Below, in pieces: positions 22,222 through 32,755 of a DNA stretch of 64,000 bases. Where the stretch lies: the NCBI GenBank assembly GCA_030062745.1, contig CP099849.1, positions 23,734,144 through 23,798,143 on the forward strand, in the 5' to 3' direction. Each line of letters starts with the position of its first letter. Positions within the stretch are counted from its first letter, which is position 1. Both the position numbers and the translations under genes were made by a program. Under the pieces are notes generated by a model, which saw only the letters and a list, made by a program, of their open reading frames with translations, was not told the origin of the DNA and ran no database searches. This DNA comes from Capitulum mitella. Taxonomy: Eukaryota; Arthropoda; Thecostraca; Pollicipedomorpha; Pollicipedidae.

Positions 22222-22820
22222 TAAAGGCAGTCCTGCACAAAAAGTACCGCGTTTAGGACAGATAACATTCCGCCAGATACTGCGTCACCAGTCGCGTTCC
22301 ATTCGGACGAATCCCTGGGTACATAAAATCATTGCTCGTAAGGTTGTTCCCGGACTTGTGCTCCGATTCTGGGTTGTCCCCCTTAGCCATGTCACCTGCT
22401 GCTTGACCTTTCCTCAGGTCAGCCCGTCAACAACGGTGGATACAGCGAGAAGGGTTATTCGACCAGTTCTGTCATGTGCTGTTCAAGTGGCCGTTTTCGA
22501 GATGACTGTTAAACGGATTTTTTACATTTTCTTTCACAAAGTTTTGTAAAGGTAATCCTGCACAAAAAGTACCGCGTTTATGACAGAAAAAATTCCCAAA
22601 GTCACCGTCGCGTTCCATTTGATGAATCCCTGGGTACCTAAAATCATTGATCGTAAGGTTGTACCCCTATTCTGGGTTGTCCCCCTTCGTCATGTCACCC
22701 GCTGCTTGACCTTTCCTTAGGTCAGCCCATCAACAACGGTGGATACAGAGAGAAAAGGTTATGCGACCAGTTCTGTCATGTGGTGTTCAAGTGGCCGTTT
22801 TCGAGATGACTGTTAACCGG
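22222..22820. repeat. Tandem duplication of about 300 bp
   Basis: Segment 22222-22516 is repeated at 22548-22819 with roughly ten percent divergence. Shared landmarks include CCTGCACAAAAAGTACCGCG, CGTTCCATT..GA.GAATCCC, TTGACCTTTCCT.AGGTCAG and TTCAAGTGGCCGTTTTCGAG. A 163-codon open frame overlaps copy 1 but is not kept in copy 2, so I do not call it a gene. Confidence 0.85.
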
Positions 22821-24137
22821 CTATTAAAATGCAAGGTAAATGTCATTACGGATACCATCAAAAACGGCCGCTCGAACTGTACATGAGAGCACTTGCATAG
22901 GCGTTATCTTCCGTCTCTGCATCTGCCCTCGCTGGAAGGAATGACCTGCAAGAGCGTCGGGCGGCCAGTAGCGTGACGAAAAGGAATTCGGGATTTCGGG
23001 AAAAAATCGGAATCAGCGCAGGTCTGGTTGTTCGTGTTATAAATGACTGCCTCGCCTTCACACTTGGCAGTATATGGCTTAGAATTTACGCGAAGACAGA
23101 CGATACGAACACAGGAAACACTGCTAAAACAGGGAAGATGTCAAAACAGGAGTTGTGTAGCCATGGAATTCCTCTTCCAAATCCCACATTGATGTAAGCC
23201 CTGACCTCACGTGAAAATACCCGGCAACTATTTATATTTCCCGGTATTTCCGAATCGTAAGCCTATTCATATGCCAGTCAGCCGTCAGCGTGCCAAAGGT
23301 TACTTCCAACCGAGTCCCGTCCCACCAAAAACCGCATAAGTTGGCAGTGATCGCGGAATTGCAAGTCACGTTCCTCGCCCATTTACATTTGAGCTACCTG
23401 CGACGATTGGCAAGTAATTTCGACAGAAATGAGTGAGCATCAAAGATTGCAAGGTCGCGTTTGACCTTGAGCCACGACCTTGACGGGTCTGTCGATGAGA
23501 AATAAACGAACTGCTCATGAATGCATGTCATATGGGCACTGGACGAATCCTGGGGGGGGGACACGGGGTCATGATCCTCCTTACATTTGAAAAGGAGGGC
23601 TGACATGCCTTTGGTCCCTCCCCCTCCTCTTTCGGTCGGAGAAGCATAATCTTGTTTTAGAGCCGTTTTTAATATACGTTAGTATTCGAAAATAGTAGAA
23701 CAAGTGGCCCAAATCCAGAAAGAAATCAACAGTTGTGGGTAGGCTAGGCTAAACTGATTGAGATTTGCGCCCCCTCCCCCTCCCCAGCACATGGTCTGGA
23801 TCCGTCCTTGCATAGCGGCTATGTAAAAGCATTGGTAGGCAAATTCCCAAGAAATGAGGGCACCGAAGAATCGAAGCTATTTTTTTTTACCTTGGCTTTT
23901 AACTGATGACCTTCACCGAGCTGCGCGTCAAAATCCACAGACTCGAAACGCGCATGTTTTGAGCCGAGAATGTTCATTATGCCTGAGACTTCTAAAATAA
24001 GAGGACAACGAACATTTAAATCTGTCCCTTGACCTTGACCTTTGACCGCAATATGAGCGACCCGTGCTTTCGTACTAGGGCATCATGTCACTTTAATAAA
24101 GTTAAGTTAGTCTGTTCTCATGTTGACAAACAAATGC
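22820..24137. other. Intergenic, no gene recognised
   Basis: Low-similarity non-coding DNA with only short open frames and no codon signal I can recognise. A G-run at 23552-23560 and a CT-rich stretch with a transposon-end-like motif near 23787-23810 are the only structured points. Confidence 0.5.
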
Positions 24138-24535
24138 GTCGTCGTCAGGCACGTAGCCAGGATTTTCCCCAGGGGGTGTCAAATGGGTCAACAGTAAGAT
24201 TTTGACCGAGCGCTTACTTCGAGGGAAAATAATCGTAGTAGTGGTTGCATGGCGCTTGAAATGCAATGCTGATAAGTATTACTTACGATTTCAGCCGGAA
24301 AAGCCCGAAAAACACATTATTTTCCCCGAAACAAATTGCGTCAGTCACTGGTATGCTAACCGCCAGACGCTCGCGTAGGGATTTTTGAGGTTTTTGGTTA
24401 AAAAATTTGTTTTTTAGAGAATTTATGATTGGTCGTCAGTCGGACTCAAGGTCTAATCAAGAGCAATAGAAAAGTTTGGGGAAATAACTAATGCAACATA
24501 AATTATCCTTAAAATAAAAAAAGTTGGCCGTTGTA

Positions 24536-24654
<119 letters not shown>

Positions 24655-24833
24655 CAACAATAATAATAAAAAAGCAAAAATATTACAAAGATGGCAAAGT
24701 AAAGTTGCAATATGAAAAATACAAAAAATGAAAAGCAGTGAAATAAAATATCTGAAAAAGAAATCTCGGAACAAAACTGGAAAATACCAGGAATTGAAAT
24801 AAAACAATAAATAAAAATTTACCCCAGCCTAAC

Positions 24834-24920
24834 ATAGAAACCTAACCTAACCTAAACTAGCCTAGCCTAGCCTAACCTAACCTAACCTAACCTCACCTTA
24901 TCTAACCTAGCCCAGCACAA
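24834..24920. repeat. Interstitial telomere-like CCTAA/CCTAG repeats
   Basis: Runs of CCTAA (complement TTAGG, the common arthropod telomere repeat) mixed with CCTAG and CCTCA variants. The best run is CCTAACCTAACCTAACCTAA near 24871-24890. It lies inside the hAT-like element, not at a chromosome end. Confidence 0.8.
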
Positions 24921-25378
24921 CCCAGCCTAGCAACCTAATGTAACGAGTATTAAATGCCATAATGTAATAATACTGATATTAGATATCCCAACAATTGTCT
25001 AATACAATAATATAACGGCGTAATAATTCAGCAGTTTCTCCAAGTTCAGTTTGTGGCAACAGAATAGAATTTTCACATTTATGACGTCATTAATCGCTTG
25101 AAGATGCATGCAGGGTCTACATATCCTTTATGTCAATAACGTTAACCCTGGCGGCTCTACATTTTCCGCCGCGGAATAATGCTGTTCTCCGCCAGTCGAC
25201 TGCAGCACGGTATCACTGTGTGGTATGTTATCGTTACGATTTTGTTAATATTTTTTACAAAATCAAGTAGTGGAAAGTACGGTTAGAAACAGGATGATAC
25301 ATTCTTTACATTGCTGGCAGTTATACAAATGATTGTTTGCGATTTCGTCGGGCAGAAACTTACCTTTAGCTTTACCCT

Positions 25379-25383
<5 letters not shown>

Positions 25384-25425
<42 letters not shown>

Positions 25426-25451
25426 CCTTACCCTTACCCTTAATATAGATC

Positions 25452-25499
<48 letters not shown>
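25384..25499. repeat. Two (AT)n microsatellites
   Basis: Alternating AT at 25384-25421 and 25447-25499, separated by TTAGCCTTACCCTTACCC. They sit in the right part of the hAT-like element; their boundaries may be unreliable in assemblies. Confidence 0.9.
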
Positions 25500-25501
<2 letters not shown>

Positions 25502-26048
25502 CACAATTACGTATTCCTGCAAAATCGCCATATATCTAGTGTAGACCGCTTGGCTCGGGAGGGGGGCATGACCCCCATGGCCCCGCTTGGCTACGTTCCT
25601 GGTCGTCGTAGATGTCACTGGAGTCGTCGTGAAAGCAGCGACCTGCACACACATAGCGTCCGACCCGCGAAACGACACCTTCGACGTGACTGGTATGCAC
25701 TGCAAGCGCATCGTGCTCCCTGACCAGTGGCGAGCCGCCAATGTCAGTCGGATTAAGTCTGCAATCCGTCGCTCTCCGGGAGTCAAGGGGTCACTTAGTT
25801 GAGGTTGGGAGCCAAGTTTCCCCACGCTCCCTCCCCCATGTTGTGACGCCACTGCCAAACATTTACGCGAATGTTTTTGTCAGGTAAAGGCCATCGTTTC
25901 ACCTTAGGTTAAAATTTCCAGTAACGATTTGTGCCCTGGTCGCGTTTGCAAGTCTTTACGACTCGTTTGTATGAAAGCCGGGGCGCTGAGGAGACCATTT
26001 ACGACAGAGCCTTAGATGGCGAGGGAGACCGTTTGACATCGACCTCAG

Positions 26049-26208
26049 CAGGGGCGCGATTTTATTGGGGGAGGGGGGCGGAGCGCAGTGCGAAGTGAAA
26101 TTATACGAAAACCGCCTGCCGGGAAGACGATGTGCAATAGGTTTCGCAAAAATGCGGGCCTAAGGAAGAGGGACCGGGCCTCCCGCCCCCCCCTTGCCTA
26201 CGCCTGTG
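26049..26208. mobile_element. hAT-like MITE, 160 bp
   Basis: Starts CAGGGGCGCGATTTTATTGG and ends CCTTGCCTACGCCTGTG, imperfect inverted termini with G-rich and C-rich subterminal runs. It is flanked by a perfect 8-bp direct repeat GACCTCAG at 26041-26048 and 26209-26216. It is too short to code for anything. Confidence 0.7.
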
Positions 26209-26216
26209 GACCTCAG

Positions 26217-27503
26217 GCCAAGGTTTCCGGTATCGTTTTTCGACCTGATCACATTTGCCATGATGCAAGTGTCACGCTGCGGAAGTCACTACTTGACCAT
26301 GGTGGCCAAACCCCAGCTTTAATCGCTGGTTGGAATCTCTGATGTGGTTTTTCGTCCTGGTCACGACTTTGAGTCTGTCTCTACCCACGAACATTAAACT
26401 CACAGTCCCAAGTGTCCTTGGGACTGTGGCCGCTTACGCTAAGGTTTTTCTGGCATGGGTTTCTGCCTTACGTTGACATGGGTCAGCAATGAAGTTTGGA
26501 AGTAATTCGGATACGCTGACCTGGCGTGCCCTGACTGACTGAAGTTGAAAAACTGGATACTGGGTCTGTCCGACATTTCCTTCACCTATATCTGTAGTTC
26601 GTTGACAAATATTCAGCTCGGCTTCGAAAAACGTTCCAGATATAGCCTATAGCCGCGCTGTTTACATTGTTCTTCATTCATTTAACAGGAACGAAAGGCA
26701 AATGCATTAACACAGGAGAAAAACCCTAAGCGCTAATGTCTGAAAATGGCCATCATCCGAATCTTGCCGTTTCTGTTAGCAGCGTTTGGTGCGACGGATC
26801 GAAAAAAAGGAGCAGACCAGCAAGCCACTGCTGCGAACATATATTACACCTCGAGAGAAAAGGAACGAAAAAGGCACGCGGCAAGCGTTCCAACGAACGC
26901 TCGAGAACAAGGATTAAGTTTTATGCGTCGATGAATGCCCAAGCCTCGTGGTCGCTGGATGATTGTCCCTTTCGTCGTCCGTTGGGCTCTACTCGGTTAA
27001 TCGGGACCAGCTGCGGAGCTGTTTCAGTTACATCTTTCAGGTGCCGTGTTTTCCGTTCTTAAATCCGGACAAAGCCTCGACAACTCAGCGCGCATTAACA
27101 CGAGAAAAACAAGCTGATCAAGAGGGCACACAGCAGAGTTGCACACAAATTATGTGGGACAAGCGCAAACGTTTCGTCCAAGTCGAAGGCCAACGGAGCC
27201 CGGTCGCAGTCCTGCCCATGAGCTGCGTGCAGCGCCGCCGGCGGCCGTCTCAACACTCTGGGCGAAGCTGCCAGGCGCTCACGCCACCACTGGAACACAG
27301 ACGTTACCGTCACCTGCCGAGCCGCACGATACGGTCCGGTGTTCGCAACGCATCTGACAGCGCGCCCGCCTGACCCACCTTCCCTCTGAGACCACTGAAA
27401 GAAATTGATGAAGCTCCGCCTAAGAGGGTAATGCTGATCATGAACGGGACTTTACTACAACAAAAACAAGGGTTTTAGAACTCGACGGACACTTACCGCC
27501 ATA
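26217..27503. other. Intergenic, no gene recognised
   Basis: Open frames up to 136 codons overlap one another in different frames (26736-27373) but show no domain, signal peptide or splice structure I can recognise. I do not call a gene. Confidence 0.4.
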
Positions 27504-27511
27504 CCATTCAT

Positions 27512-27781
27512 CAGGGACGTAGCCAAGGGGAAAGGGCATGGGGGCCATGGCCCCCCTGAGCCAAGCGGTCGGCACTAGATACATGGTGATTTCGCATGAA
27601 TACGTAACAGTGATCATATACATGTTGCAAAAACAAACATTATATGTCTTCCTGTGCATTAAATATGACATAAATTGCCTAAAACTGCTGTCTTTTCTTG
27701 TACATTTCGCCGTATACCTGTGGTTTATGACAAAATTTGACATTTGCCTCCCCCCCGAAGAAAATCCTGGCTACGTGCCTG
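27512..27781. mobile_element. hAT-like MITE, 270 bp, same family as 24146-25601
   Basis: Left end CAGGGACGTAGCCAAGGGG and right end AATCCTGGCTACGTGCCTG are inverted. Flanks CCATTCAT (27504-27511) and CCATTAAT (27782-27789) match at seven of eight bases. Subterminal blocks GGCATGGGGGCCATGG and GAGCCAAGCGGTC are shared, inverted, with the right end of the 1.46-kb element. It is probably a short deletion derivative of the same family. Confidence 0.8.
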
Positions 27782-27789
27782 CCATTAAT

Positions 27790-29457
27790 CGCATGTCTCA
27801 AAACGACTCCAACATGCATTGGCAGCAAGGAGTGCATACCGACTCTTGCCGGGCCGGCCGCCGGATCCACCTTCGCCGGCCAGCGGCAACGGAGTTCATG
27901 AGGACCCCCAGATCTCTAACATGATCCAACCCACAGAAAAGTGAAGACACTGTTGGAAAGCCCTTGTCAAAACTAGAAGGAAAAACCCAGGTCAAGTCCA
28001 GTCAGGTCACTACTGAGATCAGGGCCGTCAGTTTCTGTAAATGACTGCGTGGGCTGAGCAGTGGGCCCGACAACCTAACCTCCCCCAAATGTGGGTTTCT
28101 CAATGGATTTAGCCCACTTTGATTTGATCAATGGAAATTTTTGAGTTTTTGGTATTATTTTTCAAATAAAAAAAATACGTATATCCAATGCATATAGGTG
28201 TATATATACATATATACATATAGAAGACAGGAAAGAAAGATGGATATATCACTTTATGCCTTATTGTATACTTTCTGTCTATTTTTTATCTATTGCGGCT
28301 GTTTCTTTTGTTATTTTTTCCCAATTCCCGTAAAAACTGGCAGAAAATATTGGAGGGGCCCGAAGTAACATTGGAAGGGCCCAAATAAAAAATCACATGC
28401 TCACAATTTTAGGCCGAAAATTGTGACAATCAAGTCGTTTACGTGTCCCCAAAAAAGTTAGATGCAACAAGAAAGTCCGATTTGTTTCTGTTTTCTGTTT
28501 TATTTGGGGTAGTAAAAGAGCACTCGAGGTCAGATGTGGCCACCATACACGAGCCTGAAAAGTGAAGGAAAAATTTCGTGTTTTTTGTAATGGCGGGAAT
28601 CACATTTCTCCCAGCTGCAAAAATTGAGTTTTGGCGAGATAATGGCAAAAATGTGTTGAGGATGCACATGAAGTCCGCAACTATCATATTAAGGCCAAAC
28701 AAGGTCAACCTAAGATCAAATTTTCAAGCACATGTGTCTGTCGGGAGTTTCTGGTATCTGTAGTATCATCTGCTGTGTTTCCATTGATCAGACACATATG
28801 GCACAAAGTCCTACAGGACATTGATTCATGCAATATCCGTTCTACATCACAAAACCCGTGCCCAAAACACTTTTTCACGTCAGTTACACAGACACCAGGC
28901 GGCGGGCGTGACTGCAGCGTAAAAGCCTAATATTTGATGGAAAGTTATTGTGGAGGTTACGAGGCCTGACCCGCGGTCACGGCTCAACGGGTACGATTAC
29001 GTGTGCAAAGGACGTGAGAAACATCAGGGTGTATATCCAAGCTTCAAAACCGCCGAACGAACCCCGAAATCTCAATAGCAAACATAAAAAAGGCCTGAAG
29101 TACAGCTAACCTAAGGTCAATGACCTGAAAATTTCCGAAAAACCCGAGATGACACAATTGTTCCAGTTGCCATGTTCTATCAATACGCCAAAATTCCATG
29201 ACAATCGATACATTTCACAAAATGTTATGCCAGATACAATTTTTTTTAACATGGTCTTACGTGGCTTGTCCTAGGTCAATGGCTTGAGATGACTTTAAGT
29301 TTAAAAACTAAAACAGGTTCCTAAAAAATGTGCGAAAAAGTACCCCAAGTTTCACATGTCAACGCCTTTTCGTTTCTGGCTATCCCCAGAAAACCAGAGG
29401 GGCTTTTCATGGACCCTGCTCCCTCAACCGGTGAATGTTAAGACCGCCTCGGTAGCT
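27790..29457. other. Intergenic, between the two convergent genes
   Basis: AT-rich non-coding sequence between the end of the USP9X side and the stop codon of the receptor gene. Only short open frames are present, and nothing is recognisable apart from a TATATACATA run near 28201-28222. Confidence 0.5.
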
Positions 29458-32400
29458 CTAGCGTGCCCGCCTTGGGGCCGAAGACACTAAAGCTACCGAA
29501 ACAGCTGTGTAAAGGCTGGTGTAAGGGCACTTTGCCGCAGTGGAGGCCAGCCTGGCAGGTCGGCGGGCCGGGCCGTGGGGAGCCCGGCCCGGCGCCCTGC
29601 CGGCCGGTGTGTACTGACGTGGTCCGCGCGGGCCGCGCGCGTTCGGGTCGAACGGCGCCTGCTCCTCCTCGGGCGTGGCCGGCCGGCTCGGCTCCTTCTC
29701 GACCAGGTTCTGCTGCGACTCGGAGAGCTGCTCCGACACCGTGTACGAGAAGAGCATTTTCTTACGCAGCTGCGCCTTGCCGGCGATCAACAGCCGGAAA
29801 CGCTCCGAGCCCACTCCGCAGAACAGGAAAAACACTATGCCGCCGGTGGAATTCAGCACCTGAGGGAGACATTTCGCAGCTGAAAGCCAATCCTGTGAGT
29901 GTCACTATGAGCTGGCTTACACCACAGATGTCTTAACATGTGCCACGCGAAAAACTGTTTGTAGAAGACCTGGGCCTGAGACAAGAACTGGCTACGGAGT
30001 TCGGTTGAGCAGGGCGTTTTTAGCGAATGATGTGTCCAGTGAATTTCTGGCCAAGAAAAGCGCGTAGAAGCCGGCGGTGCCGACCTGGAACAGCGGGTAG
30101 AAGCCGGGGACGCTCAGGCCGAGTCGTAGGTAGGCGATGATGCCGACGATCCAGGTGGCAACGAAGTAGAAGGAGAAGAAGACGAAGCCCTTGCAGACAG
30201 TCAGCTGCTCGGCTACGATGTTCTCCTTCCTGAGTTGCGAGGCCTGCATGTTGCAGCTCACCAGGCATGTCATCAGGAAGGAGCCCGACATGATGATTAT
30301 CATCGGCAAGAACATGGTCATCTTGACCTGGCGGCAGAGGATCGTCCCCGGTCACCTGGCCGCCCGGCCGATCTCAGGCTCCGACAGGCGTCACGTGACG
30401 CTACTCGGCGCCGTCGCCTGACCGCCCGCTGGGGCGGTCGAGACGCTGTCCACATATTGCCGGGAGCAACTGGCAATCGGTGTCACCTGGAAAGGCTGCC
30501 GTGCCAGGCATTCACTGGAGCCACTACGGAGTGAAATGTGACCTGGTGAAACTAACGTGTTCTAGTAATCCAGAGTATCTGCTGATATATGTTCTCCTGG
30601 GCGACCGTGCCGCTGGTGACACTGGAAATTCCGGGCGCCTTTAACGTCCAGCGGTTCAGCAGGGGCACCGGCATGGTTCCGACTGGCCTGCGCGTTCCGT
30701 GTCGGCCCGGCGCGTGGGCGTCGGACCGCCGGCGGTCGGCCGCCGCCGACGGACTCACCCTGTCCGGCCAGCCGAGCATGCAGCGCGGGTCAGTGCCATA
30801 GTCGTGCAGGTACATCAGGATGGCGTACCCCAGAGACAGGAACGGAACACCTGGCGGACAGAGCGGCCGTCGGACGGACAGAACAGGAGCAGAATACCCG
30901 ACGGTCACAGGGGCCGATAGACGGGCTAGATAAACAGGAGCCGAACACGGACGCACAGATGAGCCGGCTGACTCACTAAGCAAGACCGGAGCACATCTGA
31001 CGGACAGAGGATCCGACAGACGGTTAGAGCAAGAGGAAGACAGGCCCCAGACCCGGCGCGCCACCTTGTATCGGTGCCGGTACCGGTAACAGTACCAGTA
31101 CAGCGCGCTGCACACGAGGGCCGACACATCCCCGTGCTTCTCTATGCGGGGAGACTGAGCGGCGAGTGATCCAGCTTTGATGAATGTAAGACATAGTATC
31201 CCTGTGGGCGTTGCGTGTCAAATGCCATCAAAGGCCAAATGTTCCACCAACTGCGGGCCAAAAGTGGACCCCTCGCAAAGCCAACCAGATCGGGGATCGC
31301 CCCGTCCGCTGTCCAGCGCCGGCCCGCCGGCGGCTCACCCCAGCTGAAGGCCACGTAGGATTTCAGCTTCCCGCCGATGGCGCCGTTGGTGACGGACAAG
31401 AAGTCGGCCAGGCCCTCCATCAGCACCATGGTGCCGGCCAGCAGGTAGAAGAAGTGGATGACGGCCGCGAAGCTGGTGCATATGTGCCGGTCGGCACGCA
31501 CCTCCGGGATGTCCGTCAGGCACATGAAGGCCGAGCCGAGCAGCAGACCGAATGCCGTGTTCAGCCGCATCAAGTGGAACATCTCGTGCAGCTGCCTGCG
31601 GGCACCGGCGCGCCGCGCGCCGCAGTCAGGAGCCTGGCCGGCCGGCAGACGGCGCCCCGGAAACGACAGGCTGAAGCTGACACTCGGACAATGGGCTCGA
31701 AGGGAATCCGCGCAGGCTGGCTGGCTGTCTCAACATGAAAGCGACGTGCGACAGGAAAAATGTTATAATGTAAAAGGGTGCTAGTCCCGACAATGGACGA
31801 AGGGCGGGGACCAGAACTCTGGACCAGTCGCCGAGACAGTCGGTCGGAGTAATATGAATATTTTTGAACATTATCTGTAACACTGATGCATGGATGAGCC
31901 ATCTCAACAGGAAGGCAGTCATCCAATTCGTTACATGCACGGACGGCCTGTATATGACAATTCATGTAATTGCCAGCCTAACCAACAGCCATCACGATGG
32001 AGCCAGGTCCAACCCCTTTCTTGAAGACCCTACAAGGGCATGGCATTGATGGGGCTGACATGGAGAGCACAGAAGGTCATCTTTGGACACCATCATGGAG
32101 CCCAAATTTGTATTTCAACTAAAAACCGGGTCGAACGTACAGCCTGTGATGCATTTGCTACTCACGTCAAGCGACGGGGCTGAGAGCTTCGGGGCGCAAC
32201 AGATAAGTTTGAGTGACCTCAAAGACATAATTGGAAGCTAGAAATTCATGGGATCATGATCAGAACTTCATGCACGGGCGAGGGGATGTCTGGCGAGAAC
32301 GAATAAGATCGATGAAATAACTATACCACATGCATGCAGCGTTAAAAAGATACGACAGTTCCAGTCCGCAATTTTTCCAGACTATGTTGTCAGAATAAAG

Positions 32401-32755
32401 TATCCACGACAATTCTGTCGCCAACTGTGAATCAGAACAATCCGAGAAATGCATGGCAATAGTCACGTGAGATGGTGAAAGTGGGCAGGACGCAGACAAA
32501 TGATGAAGAACCTCTCGGACCCAACAGTGCGCATAGCTGGGCACACATTTCTGAGGTCGTCTCTGTTCTGACGGGACTCAGGATCCCCTGCATGTGATTT
32601 GTGCAGGGGACGCCTCCACGCAGAATACGCAGTCCTTACTTGATCTTAATGACGACGACGATAAAGACGATTAGCAGCAGGGCTGAGACGGAATAGCACA
32701 CGTACTTAATGATCTTTAGCCAATCGTATTCCAGGTCTACCACCTTAGGCGGGAC
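29458..32755 (-). CDS. Adhesion GPCR: seven-transmembrane and cytoplasmic exons
   Basis: Exon 32755-32640: TM1 (YVCYSVSALLLIVFIVVVIK). Exon 31595-31339: TM2 (LNTAFGLLLGSAFMCL), TM3 (FAAVIHFFYLLAGTMVLMEG), start of TM4 (SYVAFSWG). Exon 30850-30759: rest of TM4 and loop 2 with DPRCMLGW. Exon 30327-30052: TM5 (MFLPMIIIMSGSFLMTCLV), TM6 (GFVFFSFYFVATWIVGIIAY), start of TM7. Exon 29859-29458: VLNSTGGIVFFLFCGVG and a tail of about 110 residues to TAG at 29458-29460. Cys in RHIC and DPRC can form the conserved extracellular disulphide. No GT donor exists after FYALFL; TTG followed by GC keeps the frame. The tail could instead be spliced at GTCAGT near 29605. Confidence 0.9.

Noticed and set aside
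29440-29520. SINE-like A-box (CCTCGGTAGCTCTAG) at the receptor stop codon
   Set aside because: No B-box or poly(A)/simple tail; the frame and stop of the receptor tail explain the sequence sufficiently.
30552-30690. Possible extra receptor exon between TM4 and TM5 (TLKAPGISSVTSGTVAQENI)
   Set aside because: The exon ending at 30759 joins in phase directly to the acceptor before VKMTMFLPM, giving an uninterrupted TM4-loop-TM5; an extra exon is not needed.
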